From Caenorhabditis elegans (Eukaryota; Nematoda; Chromadorea; Rhabditida; Rhabditidae): a stretch of 64,000 bases of DNA. The notes under the pieces were generated by a model. That model made no database searches. It saw only the letters and a program-made list of their open reading frames with translations, and was not told the DNA's origin. Shown here piece by piece: positions 37,365-48,508 of this stretch (position 1 is the first letter of the stretch; the number at the start of each line of letters is the position of its first letter). The translations under genes were made by a program, and so were the position numbers. The stretch is taken from contig NC_003283.11 in NCBI RefSeq assembly GCF_000002985.6, forward strand, positions 13,454,001 to 13,518,000, read 5' to 3'.

Positions 37365-40300
37365 TCATTTCTGGGAATCAGTGAAGCACGTGTTGCAGGC
37401 TCGGACTGGATTCTTGGCACTCGCAATTCGGACTGATTTTGAACTGCATGGATTGCAATAAATCTTTCCACAAACTCGGCAATGATGCTTTCGAACTGTC
37501 AGAGAAAACACCTTTCCACATTCGGTACAATTAATTGCTTCTGCATCGTCAAGCCATTTCCGAGAACTGTAACGGTCGGCATCAATCTGTAATTTTTTAG
37601 AATTGAACAGGATTCTACTCCTTCATGAATACTGTCAATGGCGAGTTATTTTATTAGGTTTGAAAAAAGGAAGATGATTTTGGCGATTTTCAACTCTTTC
37701 TAATCTCCTCGTTTGAATTACCGCACTTTTTCCTCTAATCTCCACCCATAAAAACGGGTCGAACTTTAGCTTTTTTCCATTTTTACGAAAATGATTCTTT
37801 TTTGTGTTGTTTTTATATTTTTAATGAAAAAAGAGGTCCTAAATATTCAAAATTATTCTTCAAACATTTTGAAAATCGTATCGAATCCGACAAAATTTAA
37901 TCGTTCGCGGAACTTTACAAGAAAATGTTTTTTTTTTTAATATTTTCGAAAGGCAAAAATTATATGCTAAAAATTACCTGCAGTGACTGATTGGCTCTTC
38001 CAAGTTCATGCATGGCTGAAAGAGCATCATCAAATCTTCTCTTATTCTCTTGTGATCTCTCTTTCTCGTATTCAATGTCACTTTCACTGCCAAGACACCG
38101 CTCGATTAGCATATCTTTCTCTGCTTGCCACATTGTTTCAGCTTTTTTCAATTCTAAAAAATTTCAAAATGTTATTTATCACTTGAAATATTTAAACTTG
38201 CCATCAAATTCTTCTTTCAATTTCTGCAACTCATCAAGTTTCTCTTGTTCGATATTTCTGACTGCAGCCAAATCAGCTTCAAGAGATTCAACGACTCGTT
38301 CTCTTTGAGTCAATCTGCTCTCTAATTCTTCGATTCTTGAATGATTCACCTTTTCAAGGCTATCAATTCTTTCCATGAGCCGTTCAATTTCTTCAGTTTT
38401 ATCATTTATTTCTTTCGAAAGTGTCTGTTGAACGTCGGCGAACATGGCTTCAAATTGTGTTTTGCTGGATGTCATCTGGAATTTATATTTAATGGTGGAC
38501 AAGAGTCATTTTGACATTTTGATAGAAAATGAATGAACTGCAATGACCTTATGAACAATTTCTAAATGTTTTTTCAAATGATTTTTCAACTTTGCAAAAA
38601 CAAAAAAGGTTTTCTTTTGTTTTTGAAAAATTGAAAAAAAATTAAGTTTTAGAATTTTTTTATTTAACATTTATAATTGGATGTTTTAATCGAATTTTTT
38701 AATAAAAAAAAACGATTTAAAAAAGCGTGCAAGTTTCTTAAGAATTCGTTTCCTATTTTTTAGTTATGTACAAAAAAAATCTAAACGAACCCTTGCAATC
38801 GTAGTTTCCTTCTCTTGAATCTCCTTCTGCAACTTTTCCAATTCTTCTTGTTTCTGGCTCTGTGTTCCAGTGAAAACGACAAGCTTCTCAGTTTCTTCTG
38901 CTTTTTCTGCTTCTAATCGTTCGATCGTTCTCTTTCCACTGGCCATTTCTTTCTCAAACTCTTCAATTCTAGAATTGAAAGATTCGATGTGCGAGATTTT
39001 TGAAACTAGCTCATCTTCCACGACACGTTGCGTAGTTTTCAGAGACTCAATTTCCTGCAAAATAATAATTTTAAAAAAAATCAATTTCTGAACTATCTTA
39101 CGTTATCTTTGGTTTCTAATGCTTCTTGAATCGACTGAATTGTGGATTCCCTTTCTTCAATATCTTTTTCAAGTCTTGACTTTTCCGTAATCATTCTCTC
39201 CAAATTTTCAGATCCTTTTTCTTCGGCATGCCTACGACTTTCTTCAATGGATTGAATTTTGCTATTGAGATTTTCACATTCTGTTCGAAGAGACTCTGAT
39301 GTTGCAGTCAATTCATCACGCTCTTGAGTCTAAAAAACATTTGTTTAACTGATTCAAATTGAGGATTATCTTACAGTAGCTGTGACAGCTGATTTCAATT
39401 TTTCTATTTCTTGTGTCTTTTCTTCTTCTGAACGAATAAGCCGTTCGACTTCTGTTTTCAATTCCTCAAGCTGAGATTTGACCGAGATGAGCTGATTTTT
39501 TTCTTCGCCAGATGTCTCTTTTTCTTTCATCAACTGTTCTTGAACTGATTTCAATGTTGAAGAAGCTTCTTCATTGTCTTCTTGATTTCTAAGCATCTGA
39601 GCCTCGAATTCGTCTCGTTTCGTTTTCCAATGAGCCTCCTTATCACGCATCTCCGCCATTAGATTCTCGACTTCTTGTTGTTTTTCGGAAATCTCGTTGC
39701 TCACCTGAATTACATACTAAAAAGGCCGACACACTATGGATTGTAAAGCTCAAATAGGTAAACAGGGTTAGCGAAAGCTCGTCAAATTGGTAGTTAAAAA
39801 ATAATAACGGACAAGACGGGACGTTATCTAGGGCGATAGAAAAGGAGTTGTGATTGATATTTGGATAGGATCACACTTGGGGAACGTGCTTGCTTTGGAC
39901 CATTTTTTCCAAAAACTTTTTTTTGCAATTTTCCGCTTGTTATTACCGTTTTTCGATTTTTTGACAAAAACGAAACATCGAAAATTTTCGTTTTTTTTTC
40001 AATTTTTCGACTTCCAATTCTCCGATATTTAGAAAAAATTTTTCGGTTTTTTTTTTAAAGTTAGCTTTAAATTTTGGTCATTGTTCTTTTTTTTGAAGAA
40101 AATTTATGTTTTTTCTCGTCAAAATAAACAAAATAAGATTTAAAAGATCATATTTTTTAGTTAATTTTCGGAATGTTTTTTTTTTCGGAAAATCTTAACT
40201 TTTTTGTATTTCGATTTTTAAAAGGGATCTTTGGTACAATTATTTTTAAAAACTTTTTTTCAATTTTCCGGATGATATTACTCGTTCGCGAGCTTTTGTG

Positions 40301-43300
40301 TCAAACTTGCGGTATCCCGATCTCGACACGAAAATTTTTTGTTAAAGTAGTTTCAAACTTTTGTTGCTACGTAATTTTCATTGAGTTTTCATATTTTTTC
40401 TCACAATTTGCTACATTTTTTGTTAAGTTTTTTTTTTGTTATACTTGCGGTTTTTTCAAAACAAGTAGATTTTTTATCGAAAAATTATGAAAACAGTAAA
40501 AATTTCGCAACAACAAATGTTTGAAAATACGGTACTCTTAACAAAATTTGTCGTTTTCACAGTCTCCTCCATCAAATATTTTGAGATATTTTTGGTTCAA
40601 AAATTGCGTCTAAGTAATATTCAAATTCTAATATTCAATTTAATTTGAAAAGCTGTAGGTGCTGTTAGAAGACATAACCAGAATTACACTGACATTTCAA
40701 AAGGAATCCAAAACGCAAGCTAACCTTCTCTACCTGCACTTTGAGTTCTTCTATGAACGAATTCGATTCTGTCAATTTTCCCTTTAGCTCGGAGAGCTCT
40801 GATTCTTTAGTTGAAACAGTTGTATCTCGACTCGAAACTGAAGCTTCCAATTCTCTTGCTCGTTTTTCGGCTTCTTCAAGCTTCTGAACTGCGTCTTCAA
40901 TTCGTTTCTTGTTCTCTTCCAAATGTGCGTCTTTCTCCCGAACAATCTTTTCGCGATCTTCACTCTCTTTTTTAATTGTTTCTAAATTCTTTTCCGAATT
41001 CACAAGAGCATCCTTCAACTTTAATGTTCTGTCAGTTGCCTTTTGTCGTTCCTCTTCCATTTCTTTTTCCATTTCAACAAATCTTTCTCCTTTCCTTTTA
41101 ATTTCATCTTCAGCTTCAGCAAGTTTCCTTTCGAATGATTCTTTTTCTTGTTTCCATTTTTGTTCTTTGTCAGTCCTTGATGCTTCAGCATCTCTCAGCT
41201 TTTTCTCCAATTCTGAAATTTTGGCTTCAAGTTCTCCGGAAGCTTTCTTAGTTTTTTCAGACGATGTTTGGAGTTCATTCGTTAATTTCACTTTTTCCTG
41301 TTCAAGTTGCTCGATTGCCATCTTGGCTCCACCTTCTCCGGCTGAGATTTTCTCCATTAAATCTTTCGAGTTTTCTTGAAGTTTGTTGAGTTGGAGAGTA
41401 AGATTCTCGACAAGATCAGCGTGTTCTTTCAACTCGTTTTTGTACTTTGTTGCTTTTTTCTCACTTTCTGCCAACTTTTCTTTCAAATCATTGATGGACG
41501 AGTCTCGTTCCGAAATTTCTTTGTTCTTTTCTTCCAGAAGACTTCGTTCCTTATCGAGAAGAGATCCCATTGAGGCGAGCTCGTTAGTGAGGTCAAGATT
41601 TGCCATTTCAAGCTGAAAAATCATCTAAATTCAGCTGGAGTTTTTCCTATTTTTTCTTTGGGTTTCTTTTAAAGAGTACAATTTTCATTCACTAGAAATG
41701 CTACTCAGATATGAAATTTACAATTTTTGAGCAAAAAATACGGTATTCAGTCTCGCCACGATCAAATTTTCGAAAATACTGTAATGCCAAACTCTCGTTA
41801 CTACTCCCGTTTCAAAAAAAAACACACTTCCGCAGTAGCGAGTTTAAAATTACAGTACTCTTTAAAGGCGCACATCCTTTTCCATTTAACAAAAAAGTCG
41901 TGTCGAGACCGGGATATAGAATTTTACATAACTTTCTCACCGTTTTTAGTCTTTCCCCTTGCACTGTTACTTTTTCCTCGAAAACCGCCTCAATTCGTTT
42001 CCTCTCCGCTGTATTCTGCAAACATTGTTTATAAAACCGGCAAATTGAAATTGAGTTTCAGGTTACAGCTTTGCCTAATACGATAAAATAAACAAAGAAA
42101 TTAACTAACCCGCTCGAATTTTGAATTCAGGCTTATCATTTGTTCTTCATTAGATCCATTGATATTAGATAACATTTGAAGAGCATCTTGTGATTCTTGT
42201 ACTTTATCTTCGAGCCTTTTAACGTTTTGCTTGTTTTCACTTAATTCGAACACGTTCTCTTCGATTCTGGCTTCTAATTGAACAACCCGTTCATTTCGTT
42301 GTTTCAATTCTTCGGATTGAGCATCATACGATATTTGCAACTGCTTCACAGTTTCTTCTCCTTCGCCAATTTTCTTTTCCAAGTTCTCATTTACGATGTG
42401 CTGTTTTTCACGTTCCATGCTTAAATTACGAATCGAATTTAGGTGTTCCTTGATTTCGATATCTTTCTCCTGAGAAATAGCATCCATTAGTTTTTGAGCA
42501 TTAACTAGCTCAGTACGCAAAACATTCACATCATCTTCAGAAGGCCTCTGATCGAGCATCTTTTCAAGCCGAGAAACTTCGATTTCGTACCGAACAACAT
42601 CTGATTTCACAACTTTCAGCTCTCTTTTCAGATCCTCCATTTCAACTTTGCCCGATTCAGATTCATCCGTAATTTCGCGCATTGTGACGCTCATCTGTTT
42701 CAATTTGGCCATCAAATCTCCACGTTCTTGTTTAACTTGTTGCAATTCTCGGGACTGCTGGCCGCTCTCTTTCTCAAGTTCCAGAAATTGCCGAGTAACC
42801 ATTCCTTTGTCGGCTGTGAGAACTTGAATCTGCTGTGCCATGTATGGAATCTCATCTTCTGTGACTTCTGAAGCTATTGCCATTACCGATTTAATATTAT
42901 CAAGTTCTTCTTTTATCCGTTCAGCAAAACGTTTCTCTTCGTTAACTCTTATTCGAAGCTCTTCAATTTCTTGATCTTTTGTAGCAAAGGCGAGTGGAGC
43001 TTGCTGAGGTGGAGTGTAATCGGGATGATTTCTGTTGGCTGATGTCTGAAACTATCAAAAAATTCTATTGAATCAGAGATTAATCAACTTACGTCAGAAT
43101 GTTCTTTTTCAAAATGAACAGTAAGTTCATCAGGACCACCGAGCTCTACCATACACATTGGGCACAAGAACCCTTCGATCTCCTGATCATTTTCTGATTT
43201 TTGTGATTGCGACTGTGAACCTTGACTTGAAATACTTGGTCGACTGTTGTTTAGTCGGCCGTCAATCTAAATAAATTATCAAAATGGAAAAAACTAATTT

Positions 43301-43367
43301 TTTTACAAAACGGAAAACTTACATCATTCGCGACTTGCGAAACTTGTTCTTTCAACCTTCGAAGCAT
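37365..43367 (-). CDS. eea-1: EEA1 homologue, early endosome tether (C2H2 finger, coiled coil, FYVE finger)
   Basis: Eleven exons join in phase: 43367-43323, 43266-43093, 43045-42110, 42015-41941, 41612-40725, 39704-39375, 39329-39102, 39054-38791, 38475-38202, 38153-37978, 37586-37365, giving 1203 residues. Residues about 50-71 form a C2H2 finger (CPMC...HFEKEH), the Rab5-binding element in EEA1. About 1000 residues of Glu/Lys/Gln-rich heptads form a long parallel coiled coil. The last ~65 residues are a FYVE finger with WLDD, RKHHCRVCG and four CxxC-type pairs, which binds phosphatidylinositol 3-phosphate. The protein tethers endosomes for homotypic fusion. The ninth intron has a GC donor (48 bases, GC-AG). 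Palindromic repeats lie in two introns. It is divergent from gut-2. Confidence 0.95.
40280..40560. repeat. palindromic repeat, CTTTAAAG family, in eea-1 intron
   Basis: GCGGTATCCCGATCTCGACACG leads into GTAGTTTCAAACTTTTGTTG, which is matched inversely by CAACAACAAATGTTTGAAAATAC before GGTACTCTTAAC. Arms are imperfect and about 100 bases. Confidence 0.65.
41738..41930. repeat. palindromic repeat, CTTTAAAG family, in eea-1 intron
   Basis: The end TACGGTATTCAGTCTCGCCACGA is mirrored by TCGTGTCGAGACCGGGATATA. Inner ACTGTAATGCCAAACTCTCG is mirrored by CGAGTTTAAAATTACAGT, followed by CTTTAAAGGCGCAC. Confidence 0.8.
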
Positions 43368-43775
43368 GTGTTCTGGAAAACAACAGTTCATCGATGCGAT
43401 AATTCGAATGTAACGAACGGAGATTTAAATGTGATACACGAAATAGATTACAACAAATTGAGATATATCATCAGATCGATATAAACGAAGAGGGAAGGCG
43501 AAAAGCATTGATTTGACAACAAAACCGGCGCATTTTCTTCTCTTTCTGTCTCGAAAGATGATTCAAACATAGCGCAAAACAAACTGGCAAGTGGAATTCT
43601 CTGTTGGTCACTCAAATAAATAACCGGATTCCCTCTGATTTCTTTTCGTCTCTTCTCTCTCGTCTGGCAACGATGCTCCGTTTTGACGCAGTGCGCCTTG
43701 TTTATAATTAGTTTTGAATATTATTTTTTCATTAATTTTCTGAATCTTTGCAATTCTTCGACGATTTAACATAAA
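43368..43775. promoter_or_regulatory. divergent promoter region, eea-1 / gut-2
   Basis: 408 bases separate the start codons of eea-1 (-) and gut-2 (+). The interval has a CT-rich run (TCTTTTCGTCTCTTCTCTCTCGTCTGG near 43642-43668) and no TATA box, which fits broadly expressed genes. Confidence 0.6.
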
Positions 43776-44723
43776 ATGGTTAGTTTTCCTTTTAATTTTG
43801 TGATATAAATTGAAAAAGTACATACTCAAATTATTAAATGTGTTATAAAACTGTTGGTTGTCTCGGATATGAGGCTGTTCCGCTTAAATGTAATTTAAAT
43901 TAATGGTTTAGGTATGTAGAAAGTCCCGAATTTTTGTTGTAACTCACGAAATATTACTATTTCAGCTGTTCTTCTCATTCTTCAAATCACTCGTAGGAAA
44001 GGACGTTGTCGTGGAGCTCAAAAATGATTTGAGGTGCGGTTTGTTAAATCAGTATATACAATTTACAGAAAATCGAGAAAATAACTGGAACCCATGTAAA
44101 ACTTCAATTTCAAGACATTTCTTAAAAATTGGTTCACAAAAAATGCTTAAAACTTCTTGGGTTCAATATTCTGAATGTCTAGAAAGAATTCGAAACTCCC
44201 CGAAAATATGTATTAGCCAGACGGAAATCATTTTCAACGATACACTTCCACATAATGAAAATTCCGAATTTCTCGAAATCTCTTTAAACGCAAGTGCCAT
44301 TCCTGGGTTTGAATTTAAATTATGAAATTCCATTTAAGATTAGTTCTGCTAATTTTTATAAGTTTTGAAGTTTAAATCTCACAAAATTAATATTTAAAAA
44401 ATAATTATCTTATTCTAATCTCTCAAATGCAAATTCTAATAATTTTTCAGTATCTGCGGAACTCTGCACTCGGTCGATCAGTATCTCAACATGAAGTTGA
44501 CCGATATCACCGTCTCCGATCCAGAACGATTTCCACATATGGTCTCTGTCAAAAACTGCTTCATCCGCGGATCCGTCGTCAGGTACAATTAGTTATCATT
44601 TTTCATAAATATTTCAAAATGATTCTTTAAAGGTACGTGCAACTCCCATCCGATCAAGTCGACACACAACTCTTGGCTGACTCCTGCCGGAAGGAGCTTC
44701 TCGATTCAAAGGCAAAACAGTAA
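43776..44723 (+). CDS. gut-2: LSm2, U6 snRNA-associated Sm-like protein
   Basis: Four exons join in phase: 43776-43778 (start codon only), 43966-44033, 44451-44582, 44633-44723, giving 97 residues. The Sm1 motif (DVVVELKNDLSICGTLHSVD, then YLNMKL) and the Sm2 motif (CFIRGSVVRYV) are both intact, and the length equals other LSm2 proteins (95-97). LSm2 is a subunit of the LSm2-8 ring that binds the U6 snRNA 3' end in the nucleus, and of the LSm1-7 ring in cytoplasmic mRNA decay. The first coding exon consists of just ATG, a notable but recurrent arrangement. It is divergent from eea-1 and convergent with avr-15, which ends 217 bases beyond. Confidence 0.96.
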
Positions 44724-44939
44724 ATCCACGTGTTCATTCCTCAAAGTTCATCTCATTTTTTGTCAAGTTTGATATCATCTCATTTAAAAAAATATTTATT
44801 TTTATAAAAAATTCGTAACAAACAGGTTTTATTCACAGTTTCAAATGGTGTTTATTGCAGGCGTGTTCATTTTGTTTTCTCCATTGAGGGCACCGGTATG
44901 ATAGTAGAAAGTATTTGATTGCTAAATAATTCCAGAATA

Positions 44940-47900
44940 TTACGTACTGATGGCCACACCGTATTGTCCATAATGAGTCCAATAGGAGATGTTAAACGTG
45001 AGAAATAGTACAGGGAACATGACTCGAGATATAAGATCTGCTCTTTTCGACTTGTCATTCCATTCAGTCTTTGTTTTGATCCATTTCCAGACGCTATTTG
45101 TTTGACGGCGATTCATTCGAACTGTCATTACTTCTCGTTCTTGTTCAGCAACTTCTCGTGGTACCCACACATCGTTATGTGAATTTTGAAGGAATGGAAG
45201 TTCAGCTTTCTCTCTTTCAGTTCGAGCCCCTGAAAATTAGCAAAAAAAACGTAGGAAAAATTCTGAAAAAAAATCCCAACTGACTCTTATTAGCATCTTG
45301 CTTGTTTGCAATATAAGTCACCCAGGCGAACTCCAACAACGCGCAGAAAATGAATGTCATACAGGCTCCAATCCATACATCAATAGCCTTGATGTAGGCA
45401 ACTGGCGGAAGTTTTGCATTGATACCAGATGATTGTGTTGTCATTGTGAGCAATGTGGTAACTCCAAGTGTGACACGAGCCGGAACAGCTGTACGATCGA
45501 TCCAGAATGAAACCCAGGATACGATGACTAACATGCATGATGGAATGTAGAGTTGGAGAAGATAATAACTGAAATTTTGAAAATTGAGAAAAAATAACTT
45601 TATTCTATGAGGGAACCTTCATTTTAGTCCTAGCGCATTGCATGTCTAGAGTATTTTTAGACAAGTTTTGAGTTTCTGGTTTTAGTGAGTTATTATATGA
45701 ACACCGAAAAAACGAAACTTGAAAACGAGGTGCAATGACGCTCCACGGCCAATTTAAAACTCTCCGCACCTAAACGTTGGGTCTCGTTAGGCCTTCGTGG
45801 AAAATTCAGAAATTCAACCGTTTTTGTATATTTTTCGCTCATTTCACTCGTTTGGAATTTTATTTCCAATTTTTGGAACTACTTTAATGTCGAAACTGAT
45901 GATACAAAATTCATAATCCCATTAAACATCCCTAGTAGTTTTTCAACTTCACACGAATTTTTTCAAACGCCATTTCTGTACGGAAAAGGGATTCCAATAT
46001 TTTCCCGTATAATAGTTTATTAATAAGAATGTATAGATTAAGGGATCAGAAAGGGGTAGAAGGTCTAGAAAGGATGGTAGGGGGATTCTACATCTAGAAC
46101 CGTTTGATGCTTGAACCATAGTTATATGCACAGAATAATGTCTTATATACCATACATACAAATCGAATTATGCTAATGTTGGGGGCGAAGGTGGTAATGT
46201 TATGGGAACGACGGGAATATTGTTTCCCTATGACTAATAGAAGATCAGAAATCATAATCAAAGAGCAAGCGATTTGACAATTTCGACATAAATACAATTA
46301 ACTTTTATTGGAAATTCTCAACAACAGATGAAATCGGCAAAAAAAATTAAAAACGTTTGTATTTGCGGTTTTGTCGCCAATACCTAACGAGACCCAATGT
46401 TTGAGGGCGGAGCGTTTTCATTTGGCGCTAGAGCGCGAATGCGCCTCGATTTCACAAAGCGATTTTTCTGCGTTCTCATAATATCTAGTTTTTTCCACAA
46501 CTTTTTAAACTTTATTCATTCTTTGCATATTTTTACGAATTTTTGTGAACTATTTGAAAAACGAGAAAAAATAAATATAAATCTACAGTAGTCTTGGCGC
46601 GTATACAAAAACCTTTTTTTTGACTACAAGCAATGTTAGACCATTTGATAAAACGTATACCTGAACTGTCTTCTCAACTGAATAATAGTTCTCAGACACG
46701 AATAAGATCCCGTGTTCGTTTTACTGGTGCAATATGTCGTTGAAGTATTAGTCAATTGGAATGAAGGCAACGAGCTTGATAAACCAGCTTTCAACTGAAC
46801 AGGTGTCTCCTCTTTCCATACATATTCAATATCTTTTGTTGTGTAGGCGTATGATGCAAGATCAATGAAACATTGCTGAACATCCATTGGATAATACTGT
46901 AGATGCATTGGACATGAGAGAACAAGTGAAATACGGACGGAATACAAAATTGTTCCATCTTTGTGTACACGGATCAAAACGTTCGGTTTGTCAATCATAT
47001 GCTTGTATGCTTGTTTCTCATTCTGGAAGAACGAGTCGGGCATCCAAATTTCCTGTCCAGCAGTTAGAATCAAAAAGTCAGGTTGAGCATCTCCTTTCAC
47101 TCCGAAGCTGAGTCTCTTATCGACCCAACTCTCACGGAATGTCAGTTGTACACTATATTCCATATTTACATTATCTATTTTTGAAATACTTCGAAGAAGC
47201 ATGTTCACTGAAACAACGACTGGTCCTCCATGTATTGTTCCATCCTCTCCTGGTGGCCTCACTCGATGATCGTATCCACGTGTTAAAAGGTGCTCCAGAA
47301 TTTCTGTGTCAGATGTTTGAGGTTGTTCAATTGGTACATGTGCCTGTAATTAAACAAGTTTCATGGATAACACAGTAATAAGTTTGAGTTTAAAATTACT
47401 ATCGCGCATTTAAATTCCACTTTAGATATAATATAGGTTGCTTTAAAAAATTTTATCTTTTAATTGTTTTGCAAAAATTTCTGAAAATCACTATTTAAAC
47501 ACAATTTTTATAAAAGTTTATAATGTAGTGCATAGGAATCAGGGATGTACGGCAAACTAACCGTTGGCAATTGGCAATTGCCGAAGTTGCCGAACGCTTA
47601 AACTTTAGGATCATTTTGGCAACCGGCAAGCAAGTTTCCAAAGTTTTTTTTTTGAGAAAATTTTTTTTTTCATTTTTGTGAGATTTTGTAATTTTTTAGG
47701 CTTTCTAAGAGAGCTTTTTTTTGAAAAAAAAGGAAATTGATATTGCCAGTTGGCGGAGTTATCGGGAAAAAATAACAATTGTCAAAAGTGCCGAACGCTT
47801 AAACGGTTCGGAGCCGGAAACGTAGATGTTTTTAACCGGAAAATCGACGTTATTTTCTTTTGAATAATTTGTAAAATCCTTTAAAATATTTTTAGGATAT

Positions 47901-48508
47901 AATTATGGTAGAGAACATATATGAGGATGCTGACGATCAAAAACGTTATTTGTTAAAATTGGCTCCACTTTGTGGAACTACGAATGCCTTAAGAGTAGCT
48001 GTTAGCCGAGAAAAACACAACTTAACTTGCTTAAAAAACTAGATTTATAATTAGAACTAACCGGAGCTGATAATCTGGCAATCGATTCCAGTGTAGTCGA
48101 CTGATCGTCATCTTCAAAAAGATCCGATGATGATGCAGCGTGTTTTGGAGAATGCTCTTCTGATTTTGGTCTGGAATTATTGAGGATTTACAGTTTCTTC
48201 AAAAATTTATTTTGTCAGGAGATCCCCTAATTCCATCTAGACTTTATATTGAAACTTGAGTTTTCAAGTGGGTGGTGTGGTTTTTTTTGTTGGCAATTTT
48301 AAAGTTTAAAGTTTTTACGCTACTGTTTGATCTGCAAACATTCTCAAATTACTTTTTGTTTATCATGACAACTTGTACGCTTTTGACCTGAACATTTTAA
48401 TTGAAAGAAACTAAATACAAATATAAGTATACAGTACCTAGAATGATAGGCATGTACTCCTAGAAGTAAGCCTACGAAGGCCAGTCTTCTGATAAATGAG
48501 GTAGACAT
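44940..48508 (-). CDS. avr-15: glutamate-gated chloride channel subunit (AVR-15)
   Basis: Five exons join in phase: 48508-48438, 48170-48062, 47343-46661, 45568-45285, 45229-44940, giving 478 residues. Exon 1 encodes a signal peptide ([17 protein letters not shown]). The extracellular domain carries the Cys-loop [15 protein letters not shown] and the second pair C-x10-C typical of glutamate-gated chloride channels. TM1 ([17 protein letters not shown]) and TM2 ([18 protein letters not shown]) follow; the PAR segment marks anion selectivity. TM3 is [17 protein letters not shown], and its glycine is the residue linked to avermectin sensitivity in this family. The large loop is basic, and TM4 ends [12 protein letters not shown]. 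In C. elegans it acts in pharyngeal muscle and neurons. Known alternative splicing of the N-terminus was not traced here. A MITE and a second repeat lie in its introns. Confidence 0.96.
45726..46448. repeat. MITE-like element with terminal inverted repeats in avr-15 intron
   Basis: The ends CGAGGTGCAATGACGCTCCA and the inverse of TGGCGCTAGAGCGCGAATGC...CTCG match loosely. Inside, AAACGTTGGGTCTCGTTAGG pairs nearly exactly with CCTAACGAGACCCAATGTTT. The element is about 720 bases, and no transposase frame is visible. Confidence 0.8.
47545..47835. repeat. GCCGAA-rich dispersed repeat in avr-15 intron
   Basis: Two copies of TGCCGAACGCTTAAAC (about 47590 and 47790) and several GGCAATTGCCGAA-like words lie in a ~290-base block. 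Confidence 0.65.

Noticed and set aside
38161..38190. GT donor at GTGATAAATAAC for the eea-1 intron
   Set aside because: Would give a 29-base intron, below workable length; the GC donor gives 48 bases in the correct phase.
40909..41616. Plus-strand Ser/Phe-rich open frames
   Set aside because: Antisense shadows of the eea-1 coiled-coil exon; the Ser-rich translation is the expected complement of Glu/Lys codons.
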